A DNA stretch of 64,000 bases, taken from NCBI GenBank assembly GCA_013396755.1, contig VWZF01003853.1, forward strand, positions 471,208-535,207, in the 5' to 3' direction. The notes below the pieces were generated by a model that had not been told where the DNA came from, did no database searches, and worked only from the letters and a program-made list of their open reading frames with translations. The translations under genes and the position numbers were made by a program. Below, piece by piece: positions 24,060 to 36,101 of this stretch; positions within the stretch are counted from its first letter, which is position 1, and every line of letters starts with the position of its first letter. Source of the stretch: Sclerurus mexicanus. Taxonomy: Eukaryota > Chordata > Aves > Passeriformes > Furnariidae.

Positions 24060-24230
24060 TACTCCAGACCATGCCTTGAATCAGGAAGCCATTCCAGGTG
24101 TCTATTCCAGTATTTTCTTGCTGTGAAAGTGAACAAGGGTTTGTCGTAGAGGGTGTTGGGGGAGACTTAAAACTTGAATTTGCTATCTGGCCTCCACTTG
24201 ATTCCTGACTCCTTTAGCTGCTCTCCTTGA
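24060..24230 (-). repeat. Diverged CR1 LINE fragment
   Basis: Read on the plus strand, 'gccttgaatcaggaagccattccaggtgtctattccag', then 'tattttcttgctgtgaaagtgaacaag', then 'cttaaaacttgaatttgctatctggcct' follow the order of a reverse-complemented avian CR1 3' part ('ccttgaac...ctgttccagtgtctcacc...gtaaagaatttcttcc...'). Many substitutions; old copy. Confidence 0.45.
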
Positions 24231-25797
24231 TCAAAACTTGGATACCACTTGTTACAAATGATGAGAGTTATGGAGATGCAGATTGGGTTAAAGATCTATT
24301 TATATTATTTATAGGTTATAACTAATGAAAAAATGGATGGCAACTGTGATTTCTGGTTTGAACATCTATAACTTTGGATTGAGCTGAAGACCTAATTTCA
24401 GATTTTATTAACTAAATCCAATTTCTCTATCCAGTCTCCTCTGAACTCATTAAGAGAGAGCAAATCAGCCCATGGGAAGCATGAAGCTCTATGCCATGAC
24501 AGCAAGACTGCTTCTGGTACCTAAAGAAGAAGGCCCATGTTCACTTTGGAAACTGCTCACTTTGCTGCAGTGAAAGGTTGTTTTCACTGATTTACACTCA
24601 ACAAGTGTATCTGAAGTTAACACCATCGTACGAGGACTTGAAACACGAGCAAAACCATGTCAGCATCTCATGATCTATGTAGCTTTGCACATAAGCTTTG
24701 CTAAAGGGAAAAAAAAGGAAAAGCCTGTATGGCTCTGACTCAGTGCATGTGTGGCCATACAGTAATAAGCACACAAAAAACTTCCAGGGAGGAATTTTCC
24801 CAAGGAAAGAGTAGGAATGTGTTTCATGCTGAGACATAAAATTAGAGTATTTGTAGGTGCCAAACTGGTGCTGTTTATAAATGCAGAGGCTAGACCCCTT
24901 CCCATGTGGCAGTAAACACACTCATCAGTTGGTGAAGGTAAAGCTACAGGTTGATGATTTGAGAGAGGGGAGAAAAAAATTTTCGAATTTCACAAACATT
25001 TCATATTGGATCCTGGAATATTTGTTTACCTTAAAATAGATATTAAAGAACTACAAATGCAAGAAATTGAGAGGAGCTTTTTCCAAAATCTTCATCTGGT
25101 GATTCTATTCTTCTCCTTTCCTTTCTGACCTTTCCCATACTGTGTTAAATGAACCTTCCCATTTCTTGGTTTGGAAACATCTTCCCACAAGTGTCTTTTT
25201 TTTTAAACTCCAAAATAAAAATGAAGGCTATATCACTCACTAAAATATCAGTGTTTCAGTAACTCCTCAACTGATTTAAAAGGAAAATATTCTGCACAGA
25301 TCTCCTTAAATGAACTGTCAACAAAGTATGCTACGGGCAGCCAGAATTCAGAAAAGTCACCCAGTGTGCTGACTGGGGACTAGAAAAACAAACCAGGGAG
25401 CTGTTCCCCCAGAAGAAGAGGGGACGAACCTTGTCCCACTGGAGCAGCTCTGAATGCTGAAGGTCTCCCTTTGTGCCTGGCTGAGGAATCCAACCCCTCA
25501 CCTCACTAACTTCGCCCTTGGAAAGGTTATCTTGCAATCAGAAATGTTGCGTTGCGTGACTTGGATTCATTGTTTATAGAATCGTCTAACCGACTTCATA
25601 TGTATCTGGTCCAGGGAAACTGAAGTTATTAAAACACAACACTGAGACACTGAGCTCTGATAGCAGTTCAACATGAACAAATAAAGCAAGAGTTTTCCCC
25701 AAAGTAAAGCAAAGCAAGGATCCCGGCCTTCGTGTGAACTGCAGGGATGAAAGGAGGATGTGATACCATCATCTGAACGTTGACCTTTTCACTGTTG
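24231..25797. other. Unique noncoding sequence
   Basis: Nothing recognised to 25797. A few isolated CpG (for example 25549-25590) precede the exon candidate downstream. Confidence 0.5.
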
Positions 25798-25810
25798 TTT
25801 CTTTTTCCAG

Positions 25811-25886
25811 CTCCAAGCCCCGGTCCTGGGTCTCTCCCACTCTCTTTTATCCTCTCAATCCAACTCCTAGCAAACCCCTGGAGCAG
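25811..25886 (+). other. Candidate exon, 76 nt, bounded by good splice signals
   Basis: A pyrimidine-rich tract ending in tttttccag (to 25810) is an acceptor, and gtaagc follows directly at 25887 as a donor preceded by gagcag. From 25812 one frame is open for all 25 codons, reading SKPRSWVSPTLFYPL then NPTPSKPLEQ, a proline/serine-rich linker-like peptide. That frame enters after one base (phase 2) and leaves in phase 0. By eye GC is higher than in the flanks. I do not recognise the protein. The interval could be a coding exon of an unseen larger gene, an exon of a long noncoding RNA, or chance. A matching neighbour exon was not found. Confidence 0.25.
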
Positions 25887-28260
25887 GTAAGCTGTGAACT
25901 GAAAAGGTTTTTCTCATGTTTTGACTCTATTGCTTTTACAGCCTGGTCAGAGAAGTGTCTGGATTGTTAGTTGTGACCTTTAACTCCCAGTATCAACTCT
26001 GCTTGCATGTTCTATAGCTATGGTTGAAATGAGCACATAAATTGAAAGGTAAAAGCACACACTGATTGACTGTATTTGTGAAGCATTGATATCTCACCAG
26101 AAACATCTCACTATGTTTTTTTCCATTCACTTTGCTCAATATTAATATCAGAATTTCTGGATCTCTGGTATGCCTGATTACTGTAGAATAACCTCACTAA
26201 AGTCTCTGGTAGCCCTGTCATTGGTTAGAGAGGCCTCTGACGTTGGGAACTGCAAATATCAGAGAAAACTCACAGTAAATCCTTAAAATGTTTTGTGATC
26301 TTATTCTAGAGAAATACTGCCCCTGGAGCTGTACTAGAAAGTGGAGAAAGTTTGATGTTCCACAGACAGATGCCACAACTGTTGAGTGAGAACTTTCAGA
26401 TGAACTGAAGAATTTGGTTTGATAAGAATAATTAACTCACATATATCTAGAAGCTTTCACCCAGAGATCACAGAGCTCTTAGAAACAGAGGGCAAGCGAC
26501 GTGCTTTGGCTACTTCAGACATCAGTGGAAAGAAGCCAGTTTTGGGATGTAATATTTTTTCTAACAATGTGCAGCAGGAGTAAATAATAGCCTATGCCTC
26601 ACTTGCACAGCAAAAGAAAGTTCTACAGCAGATATATATATTGGCCCCGCTAATACCCTTGTTCCAATGAAAGAAAAGCCCACCAAATTTGTAACAAGCA
26701 CATGTTTTGCCTGTGAGTCAATATATTGTCACTAGAATGCCTATAAAAGAGGTTAACAAGAACTTGGGGCTACCAAAGGGAATGTCAGAACTCTCCTTCC
26801 TTTGTGGCAATTGAACATTCGTACTCATGACTGTTCTCTATCCCCAATACCACTCTAAAACAAACCAAGTATAAGCTCGGTCAAGACTGAAGATAAAATG
26901 GAAACTTTCCATGTTTGAGTCCTCTGGACTGAAGAATTAAGGGAAGAAGGGCCATCCTTCTGTATTTCCAAGTCTATTCTACAGTACAGGTGAGGCATGG
27001 AGAGAGCAAGAATAGCCCCCACTATTTAGTGTAATTTTGTGACCAAGAGAGAAGCAGGGTAGGATAGGTGAAGACACTAATTTTCTCTTAGGAACAGAAG
27101 CTACTCTGAAAACTCAGCTTGCTTCTGTGCTCAAAACCAGATGGATTGTAGTGGTAATAAATGAATTAAATCTTTATCATCTGGCAGCAAAGCCAAGTGG
27201 AGAAGAAAAACTAAGCTCAAAGAGTTTGAAAAAGACTGCACATTTCTCATAGCGGAAACAGATGTAAATCTGGCAAGCGGTCATTTGGAGATCCAAGATC
27301 GGCGGGTTGAAATGAGGTCTGGATTATTCAGCCAAGTTTATTGTCCAGCTCAGTGGTAATCACCATTTTAGTGTACAAAAGATTGTAGTCCTGAAATGTC
27401 TGGAGGTCTTTCTGCATCATCAAGGGGTTATCTGAGTGCACAGAGTGACTACTTTGCAAACTTGTTTGTGCTGTGGTATGACAACTTTTCAAAGTCTCAT
27501 GTTGCTGGCTGAGGCACGAAAGATGGATGTCAGATTTGATATTGGTGAAGCTGCAAATGGCTTGATATTATTCCAACATTACTTAAGAAGTCTCACTATC
27601 CTATGAGAGAAAAAAGAAAAGCCCATGATTTTAGTAAATGAAAAGGTATGATAAGAAATGCGTAGGATGTGGAAAACCATTCAGTCAAAACAGTATTTTT
27701 AAACTCACTGCACCACATCTAGCAACACCTTTATTAAGAAAACCATCCTAGCTTTTTAAAATGTACTGCCATAATTGTGCTCACTGAAATATGCATCCTG
27801 GTCCCTAGCCTTCCCTGAACTATTTTGCTTCAATATTGTTGCATCTTTGTCCTACAGCAAAAGTGTAGTTAGGAGTATAATTCTTGCCTCCCTTGTAGGA
27901 GAGAATTACGAACCACAAATTATGCTGATTTCACTGACCAGGTTAGTGGGATTGAGATACAGATTTCTTCATGTGCTCACAAAATGTCAACCCTTTACCA
28001 TACCATTAATATTTATAACCATTACTGTAGATTTCCGTGGCTGACAGGATGCTGGGTTGGCAGGCCTTTGAGCTGGCCATGCCTGGCCACTGTTAGTTTT
28101 ATAGTAAGTGCTTGGAAATTGCTGCATGAGAGGTGCTGGTTATGCAGTACTGCAAGATGTCTTAATAGACTCCTGTGGGACTGTGGCAATTCAGAGACTA
28201 AAACCAGCTAATCCAGCTCCCATTCGCTCCCTGCCCCGACTGAGAAGTCTTTCAGGAAGA
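25887..28260. other. Unique noncoding sequence
   Basis: No gene or named repeat. A weak MIR-like stretch near 26980-27020 was not strong enough to call. Confidence 0.5.
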
Positions 28261-28313
28261 GTATGTGTGTATATACATATATATGTATATACATACACAC
28301 AATACACACATAT
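28261..28313. repeat. TG/TA/CA microsatellite with 26-bp perfect palindrome
   Basis: Alternating purine-pyrimidine sequence. Positions 28268-28293 are an exact palindrome centred between 28280 and 28281 (tgtatatacatat plus its reverse complement). Such alternating tracts are prone to cruciform or Z-DNA structure and to length variation. Confidence 0.9.
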
Positions 28314-31300
28314 AGCCAAGTACTCATGCCCTATTCTGGTCATGAACACTCTGCCTGTACAGCAAAACTTAGGAAAAACAAAAGAATCATTTAAGTCCTA
28401 TTTCAACCCTCTGAACAAAACAATGGGCTGGCCTTCTACTGCTTGAAGGTAGTATCATCTTTCTTTCCTTGACCTGTGATTCTGCAGTGGGTTCTTGTAT
28501 ACGTATGCAGGAAAATTGATGAAGAGTATTCTTGATGATAAAATTATACCAGGCCCTCCAGTCTGGCATTAGCTTCTGCTTCACTTATGGGTGTCAGGGT
28601 AACAATGACTCTGTAAATGCTCCAGAGAAGTCAGCACCAGGAATGCTCCAGAGATAAAGACTACTTCTGCCAAGGTTTCCTGGGCCTCTGGGGAGGGATG
28701 GCTGTCTAGGCACTAGCTGTGGGCAGGTCTGCCCCTCTGTCCTGAGGTGAGGAAACTCTCTGATAACTCTGCATGCCAACAACCCACAGGAAAATCAAGC
28801 ATAGATTTGGTCAATCAAAATGTTTCTCCTGGATTTTCGCTTTGGTTTTATATCAATTAACTATGGGAGAACTACATTTTCCTGCTGGAGATGCCAAAAT
28901 AAGATAGGATGACCATTGTTTCTCCTCAAAGTTCTGGTCTTCAGACCAGAAGCATCTTTGAAATTAGCCTTTTCCTGCAACTGACATTGTTCTGACAAAA
29001 CTGGAGCTTTCTAAGAGGTGTGTGTGTGTACATGTGTGTGAGAGAGAGTTTCTTCAGAAAATGCCCCCTGAACTCTTCCTCAGGAAGGCAGCTGTTAGAT
29101 AAAGAAGGCTGAGGAAGACAGAGAAGGAAGAGCTGTTGCTACCCTTCCTTTTGGCTCATGGGCCAAAACAGTCCTCTAATGGCACCAGCTCCTGTGGCTT
29201 GCGTGCCAGGTGGCAATGGGGACTCTCAGCAGCAGATAGGGCTCTGCTTCCAGCAGCATTAGGCCCAGAGCTCTCCAATGACTGTACATATTAAATATCT
29301 TCCTCAGGCTGTTTCATCTGGGCAAAACAGTGGGTGGTGGAGCAAAACCAACGTTTACAATGTTTAAGTTGTATAACAGGCCTTTCAGTGTAAACCAGTG
29401 CTCTCCTCCTCATTTCTCCTTACCCTGCACATCTCTTCAAAATTGCTTTTGTCAGTCAAATATTGTTTTTTTAAATATTCATGAATTTTTCTCTTGGACC
29501 TGGTTATCTTGGCACTCAAGGCATAATTTCTTGCCAAGGTAACTCAGTTCAATCCATGGATCAATGCACCGTTCCCATGTGTCAAGCTTCAGAGAAAAAA
29601 AAAAGAGGTGTGAAAGAGATTTATTGAATATGCATTTTAAAATATGTATGTTTGAAAAGGCTATTTTGTTAAACAAAATGATCTCTAGGAAGAGCTTGTG
29701 AAAGGAAAAGTATTTTTTTTACACATAGGTGAAGATGCTACCAAAGTATTTTGGGATCTGCAGCTATAGAGATGTGGTGATCAGAATTCTCAGTACAGAA
29801 AGCCTCAAGTATGTGTTGGCACACAGTTGGCCCAGCAAATAGTCCTACATCAGTGCTGCCATCCATCCTATCATTCATGGAGCTTCACCTCACTTATATT
29901 CCAGAAGCTGAGGCTGTAGAGGAGGCTAAAAATGAACAGAGTCATAATAGAACATCATTGCATGATGGTGCTATTTAGGAGGAAAAACTAATCACCAAAT
30001 TACCTGGTATTCCAGCTGTGATGCTGAATTATCTTGTTGTAAATACCTAGCATGATACAAGCTGCAGTGTTGTTACTTTGCTCTACTGAGTGCAGACAAA
30101 TGAAGAGAGACTGAGATAAATAACAGGCCTTGGACTAGAATCAGTCAGTCTTGAACAGCTGCCTTGTCCCCAGCCTGCACCTCCAGTTTTCTCAGTCACT
30201 AGGGAGACCAAGGCAGGAGGTCACTTGCTCCAGTGGGGAAGTGCAGAGGACACCAGCATTTGAGGCTTCCACAGTTTTCTAGAAATTTTTTTTTTTTGTA
30301 AACCAGATCAATACACTGGACAAAGCACATGTTTCTACTTAGGTCAGGAGTGAATCAATACAATCCATGTTTGAGGAAATGCAAAGACCAGGCTAGAGAG
30401 AAGCTTGGGGAGGACAAGATGATAAGTGAGCTTGACTGAGCTTCTTCACAATTTGCTTCACTCATTCAAAGGGCAGTCATGGGTTACCTACCCTGTGCAA
30501 GGTGTGGGGTGCATCAGCCTGGGGGATACTTACTCCTGTTGAAAGGACCTCAGGTTACACCTGGCAGGATAAACCAGCATCAGACTCCCTTGTACATCCT
30601 GCAAGGAAATGCTTCCCAATATATTATGACTCCAAAACCTTCTGAGACTTCAGACATCCAGGGCTGCTTCTGAAAACATTTACTGCTTGTCTGACTATGC
30701 AACCTTCAGTTCAGATAAATACTAAACAAACTTACATAAAAAAAAAGCCAGCTTTTGGCAAAATGAGGGTTTAATTTCTTGGTTATAAACTTAGACAGAA
30801 AGTTACTAAAAAAATAAAAAAAGAGATGAGTGAAAGCAATGAAATGATGAATAGAGAACCTGACTTCTACCTTTTTTTCTAGTTCTCAAGCAGGGTATGC
30901 CAGCTGTAGAAGAACAGGAGTCATTTGGAAAACATTATTTATTACCTTTCTGAATCTAACTTCCTTGAAGCTCTGCTTACCTACATAACCTAGAAGACCA
31001 TGTCAATATTCCATCCTAAATACTATCTTCCTTTCAGTGATGACTTTTAGATCTATTCTGGGGGAGCTGTTGACCTTGTCAGCAATTGACTTATTCCCAC
31101 TGCAGGAAAAGCTTGCCACTTGCAGATCTCCTCAGGGCTACCTCCTCTCATGCCCTGCAGCCAATATGAAACTCTCTGATTTCTCAATTCCCTTCTGTCT
31201 CCAAATGCGCTTTCCAATTCTTCTGTTCCTATCCAACAGGAACATAAATACCACAGAGCAGGACTGTGGTGGTGATTTTGAGATTGGATGGATTAAACCT

Positions 31301-31319
31301 TTCCAGTAGTGAGGGCAGC
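28314..31319. other. Unique noncoding sequence
   Basis: Contains a TG/GA simple tract at about 29021-29048 and T or A runs near 30286-30299 and 30738-30747. No gene or repeat family recognised. Confidence 0.5.
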
Positions 31320-31495
31320 AAAATGTAGCCACAGGCTGCCTGGAGAAGCTGCAAAACTGCTGCTGCAGTTTTTATGGAAACAGTTGGACAACTGTTTGTG
31401 GGAATGTCCCAGAAATAGCCTGCCTTCCCATGGAACAGGCTGTTGGACTGCATAATCCTTCAAAGCCTCCTCCAGGCTACTATTTTTTATGGCTT
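31320..31495 (+). repeat. CR1 LINE 3' fragment
   Basis: 'cacaggctgcctggagaagctg', then a tttttatggaaacagttggac segment, and the ending 'ggctgttggactgcataatccttcaaagcctcctccaggctactattt' follow the end of avian CR1 ('aggctgcccagagaggt...ggttggactagatgatccttcaaggtcccttccaacc...actattc'). Moderately diverged and 5'-truncated. Confidence 0.6.
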
Positions 31496-32160
31496 GCACT
31501 TCTGGGCAGTTTCTTTTTTTCTCTTCCAGTCTTATGTGATGGCAGTGAATCCAGGAGTGTTTTGCCTTCATACTGAGAGAATGAATGTGAAAAAAATCCT
31601 AGTGTTTATCCAGCAGGAGTACATTACAACATTTTCCTGACAGGTTTTTTCCCAGTAAGCCAGATACTGTAAGATGCAGTCTTTATGTATCCACCTTATC
31701 AAATCCACAAACTCAAGGTCACCATATGATGATCTTAATAAAGACCCACATATGACATAATAATTATGTGAAAGACAAATCTGGCCTTCAGTGTGTTTTT
31801 CAGGGCCACCACCATCCCTACCTTTTCCTGAGTTTCAGGGCTAATCGCATCATGTAAACAAGGCCTTCTCTCTTGGCACTACCGAAGGATTGCAGCTTCA
31901 GCACATTCTAAATATATTCTCAGGAGACCGAGTGTTGGTCCCAAGCAAGCCGTTGTATATTGAACACCAGGATCAACATGTAAGGCAAATAGACATTTAC
32001 CATATAGCCCAATATAGATTTCCTGCCTTTTTATTCATTCATCTGCAAAACCACAAATAAAACAGCCCAAAAATCCTAACCTTAAGTAATTTGTAAAAAT
32101 TATCCTGGGTTTCAAGGCATGGACAATGAAAAGAGTCCAGCTTGGTTTGAAAACTACAAG
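31496..32160. other. Unique noncoding sequence
   Basis: Nothing recognised. Confidence 0.5.
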
Positions 32161-32340
32161 TTCTTCATATGCACTTGTATATATGAATATATGTATAGGA
32201 GTGCATATAAAATAGTGTTGGAAAGAGGTGTATATATATATGTGTAAATATACATATGTGTAAATAAAAGAAAAAGGAAGGAAAGAGGGAGACAGAGTGT
32301 GTGTTTCACATGCATGCATTTGAACATATGTGCATGCAGG
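32161..32340. repeat. TA/TG-rich and GA-rich simple sequence cluster
   Basis: Includes an inverted repeat (atatgcac at 32167-32174 with gtgcatat at 32201-32208), TA repeats (about 32231-32240), an AG-rich tract (about 32267-32300), and atgcatgc/gtgcatgc elements near 32310-32338. An open run through this cluster on the minus strand (32035-32349) is a product of the simple sequence, rich in Tyr/Ile/Thr, not a gene. Confidence 0.75.
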
Positions 32341-33629
32341 CGTATTCACTCCAGAGAGAGCAAGTTAAGAAGAAAACACAAAAGTCAAATTTATAGAGAA
32401 AAAAAAATTGCACCTTTGGAGAAATGAGCATGTTTATATGAATGAAACATTAGGTGCCATACACTCTATCGAGAAGGAAGTGGTCATCAAGCAAATGTTT
32501 TAGAAAAGAAACCCAACAAAAGAGTGATGTGTAAATGGAAAATAAATAAATGTTACATAAGGCATTCCTGCTTCCAGACTCATGTTAATAAAGCAGCTAT
32601 TAGGTGGAGACACTGTGGTGATGCCTGAGTTGACATTGGGTTTTTTTTTCATTTCTTGCAAGACCTTAATCAGTGTTACTTGAAATGATTATGTGGGTTT
32701 TAAAATAGCAAGAAGCAGTAAATTTTAATGGCACGTCTGAACGTTGTTCCATTTAATTTCTATATGGAGCAATATTAAACCTCTAATAAATAACCTGTGT
32801 CTGAAATGGTTTCCCTCTCTTTCTTTGACATGGACACACACATACACACAAATCAGCTCCAAGAAACATCTTTGATGTTTTTGCCATGGACTAGGGAGAG
32901 ATGGCAGAAGGAAGGACTAAGGTGCAGTATGGATCAAATGAGGACAACATTCTACAGGGAAGAAGTATGTTTCCTCATTTTCTCCTTACATATATATATA
33001 TATTTTTTTTTTTCATAGGAAAATACATTTTAGGGACACCTCTGTCATGGCACAAATCTCATTTTATGCTAAACCCTGCTTACATTTGAGCAACTCAAAG
33101 CCTAGATAAGTGGTGCTTGAGTGATTGTCAACTTGAGGTGTAAGATCCAGATAGCAAATTCTGGAACATAAATAAATGAGGGCTTTTACTTCAGGCAGTC
33201 ATGCAAGATGAGGATTTTCCATTCCTTTGGGTTCCAGTGTACCTAGATGACTTTAATAAATGGCACACAGACAACGGTACAAAGGTATAAAAGGCATCAC
33301 CATGATACAATCCCTGACATCGTTCATGTCTCTGCCCCAGATCCCACCTCTGACTAACTTCTCAAGGATAGCCCCCCTTTCAAGTGTCTTCCTTGTGATA
33401 TTTTCTTTTTCAAATGCTGGAAATTCATCTTGCTCCGTGTGTGCCACAGCCAGTCTCTGGTTAAGAGGGGACTGGTCCTTCCTGACATAGGCTGTAGAAG
33501 GAGCAGTGTACCAGTGCCAACCCCAGTCCCAGGCATTCCTCCTTCCTGTTTCACTTCGCTCCCACATCCCAGTCAGTCCTAACTACAGTGTTTTCTGATG
33601 GGAAGCTTCTTGGAGTAGGGAGCAGGGCA
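32341..33629. other. Unique noncoding sequence with (TA)n-(T)n patch
   Basis: A TA dinucleotide run followed by poly-T lies at about 32989-33013, and CA-rich bases lie at 32833-32849. No gene or repeat family recognised. Confidence 0.55.
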
Positions 33630-33705
33630 GTTTAACTCTGTGCTAGGCACTGTGCCATGCAATATGCTCTTTTGCAGCCCTGCAAATGATTATTCTTTAT
33701 GAGCA
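33630..33705 (-). repeat. MIR-like relic
   Basis: 'ctctgtgctaggcactgtgccatgcaatatgctctttt' followed by 'gcagccctgcaaatgattattc' on the plus strand resembles the reverse complement of the MIR 3' end ('gtgccaggcactgtt...aatcctcacaacaaccctatgaggta'). Confidence 0.45.
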
Positions 33706-34744
33706 GTGGCAGTCTGTCTGCAAAAGATCTGGATGTGGACTAAAATCATCTACTTATTGAAACACACCAAAAAGAGTTTGCAGAGAGATTGACCCCTCCA
33801 AATATTGTAATCAATCAACACAGTCTGGAAAAACATAGGAAGCAAGAGGGGAAAAAGGAATTGGAGGAGAAATTTGGAGGATAGAAGCAAGGATACTGCC
33901 TGCTTATCTTGCTCAAGTGGGTGGCTATTTGAAAGCTGAAGGCTGTAAGTGGGAAATCCTAGATAAACACGAGAGTGTATTTATACCTTCCTCCAAGCTG
34001 GCTGACACAGGTGCTCACCAGACATGGGTTACCTGGGTGGCCTGAATGTGGGGCCACACTGCTGTGAGGGAGGCAGACCACTGCAGGGAGCATCGCTGGG
34101 GCCGTATGCCTCACATGCCATCTGCAAGGTGCATATTTGAAACATGCCACCAGTCCATTGGGTGCAAACTAAGAGTTCGGTTGAACTTCGATAGCTCACT
34201 TGGGGAAATAATACACCTTTTATTTTTCCTTTTCCTAACAACGATACTATTCCTACACGCCCACAGCCTGATTCCTCACCTGACCCTTCCACATCTGCAA
34301 AGCTTTTGTTATTAGTGCCATAAATCACGGCTAGTAATAAATGGCAGAGAAGCTCTGAGAAGTGGGGGGCCAGTTTCTCCATCAAGGTGGAAGCCCCAAA
34401 GTTTTGGGTGTTTCTCCTGTCCTGGTGGTAGTTGCCTCCAGCTACAGCTGCACAGAGACTTTGTGTGTGTGGCAGCATCCTCCAGCTCCCGGGTGTCCCT
34501 GCCAGGCCTGACTGTCACTCGGGAATGAAGCTGTCACTGCAGGAAGAGTCTTGGACTGTTCTTGTTGGCACCCTGGGGGTGCTCCATGCTTACCAGCCTC
34601 CCATCACACTACTGCGGGACAAGCCTTTTTTGAGCTCTGCGTGTGTTCAGCACAGAGAAAAATGTTTCCACTTACTTTTCCCCCTCCTCTCTTTGGAATA
34701 TGAGGCACACACTTGTCATGCTTAAAGGAGTGGATTTATGGTTG
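33706..34744. other. Unique noncoding sequence
   Basis: Includes an open run at 34029-34478 (minus, 149 codons) without recognisable domain. Shorter open runs overlap it in other frames and on the other strand. Nothing called. Confidence 0.5.
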
Positions 34745-34768
34745 ACTCTGTCTCTTATCTCCCCACAG

Positions 34769-34881
34769 AGCTCACTGGGGCTGCTCTCCAGATGGGACAG
34801 TATTACAAGCTTCATCATATAAAGCCCAGTTCAGCCTACAGCCCAGATGTTCTTTGTTCCCAGAAATATTCCTTCCCAACA
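34769..34881 (+). other. Candidate exon, 113 nt, bounded by splice signals
   Basis: Acceptor 'tctcttatctccccacag' ends at 34768. Donor gtaagt (34882-34887, a full match to the intron side of the 5' splice-site consensus) follows 'cccaaca'. After two entry bases one frame is open for exactly 37 codons to the donor, with a segment reading QMGQYYKLHHIKPSSAYSP. The same frame stays open for another 70 or so codons past the donor, which weakens the coding case. I do not recognise the peptide. A long-noncoding-RNA exon or chance are alternatives. It lies about 700 bp upstream of the only CpG-rich stretch. Confidence 0.22.
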
Positions 34882-35517
34882 GTAAGTAAAAGGGAACTGG
34901 TGTTGGTATGGCGTCTCTGCTCCTTCTATTTGCATCTCTTGTTTATGGGTTACACACCCCAGTCCCAGAGAGCACAGTTACCTCTCCAAAAGCCACTGAT
35001 AAAATCTGACATTGGGACTCTGGGCCCTGGGCGGTGCAATGCTGGGCTGTGTGTAGGGAGATGGTGGAAAGAATCCAGAAAGTCCCTCACATAGTCAACT
35101 ACTGTTGCAGACTACTAATGTGAAAGGATGCCTTTCCCTTTCAAGCACAGATATGGGTTTCTTTTGACCATGGCCAAACTGAAGGTGCAAAACAAAGCTC
35201 ACTTCAGCCAGTATTCAGAGGGTAAGATGTAGGATGTTGCCAACTGGAGATTTGGATTAAGAAAACCACAGGTCAAACAATTGCACCAATAGCTGCAGTG
35301 TAAAAGCAATCCCTGTGGCAGAACAGCAATACCCACCCATGCATTTGCCACAGAATCTCCTGGACATGCTCTGCACAGAGTTGGGCGACATACTGATAAA
35401 ACACTATCAGTGCCCTCTCTGAGGGAAGCCGCTTGCTCGTGGAAGCTGGTTTTCCCATTGCTAACCTTCTCACAGGACCCGGGGAGTTTGCTGCAGCACA
35501 TGTGGAATGATGGTGAT
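34882..35517. other. Unique noncoding sequence
   Basis: Nothing recognised. CpG content begins to rise at the right end. Confidence 0.5.
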
Positions 35518-36005
35518 GCGGAATGCCTGGGTGAGCAGGCAGGCTCTTGGGATCTTTCAGGATGGGCTGGTTCGGCTGCCGCACAGTCCCTGCTCGGGCA
35601 CAGCCCTACAGCTGCCCCTGCACAGCTGCATAGCAGTGGGGCCAGGCTGCCCCGAGCCGTGCCGGCTGCTGGTGGCTATGGGGAACTGGTTACCTCGTCA
35701 CGCTGTGTCCAGAGCGGGCAGGCACGTCCTGCGGCAGCGGGATCATCCCCTTGATAAAGACTTCATATTTATGCAGCTTTCCCTATGCCCTGAACTTTGC
35801 CTGTGTCTCTGGCAAAAGGGCAGTTACCTCAGGTCAGAGCACTGCCTCGAGCCAGCGCAGGGAATCGGCTTTCAATTTCAGCAGCGACTTTCCTTTCCTT
35901 TTTTCTCTTATCCCTCCAGCCATCACAGAATAATTCCCATCCCTATTAGTTTACCCCCCTCCCCCTTCCTTTCCCTTCCCCTTTGAAATCCTCCCGCCTG
36001 TCCCC

Positions 36006-36038
36006 GGGACGGGGCAGGGGGAGGCGGGGGGCGGCGGG
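36006..36038 (+). other. G-quadruplex motif
   Basis: Plus-strand runs GGG, GGGG, GGGGG, GGGGGG and GGG are separated by loops of two to four bases, satisfying the standard four-run G4 pattern. A C-rich, pyrimidine-only belt (about 35953-35983) lies immediately upstream, so strand bias switches abruptly at about 36004. Confidence 0.7.
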
Positions 36039-36086
36039 AGAATTCCTCCAGATATTACACAAAAGCCTCATGTATCCCCAGTGTCA

Positions 36087-36101
36087 ACCCCAGAGGGCGG
36101 C
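36087..36101 (+). promoter_or_regulatory. CTCF-like motif
   Basis: acccc-agagggc-ggc agrees with the 15-base CTCF core consensus at 13 positions, including the AGRKGGC heart and following RSY. It sits inside the CpG-rich stretch. Inference from sequence only. Confidence 0.3.

Noticed and set aside
32035..32349. Tyr/Ile/Thr-rich open frame (minus)
   Set aside because: Translation of TA/TG simple sequence.
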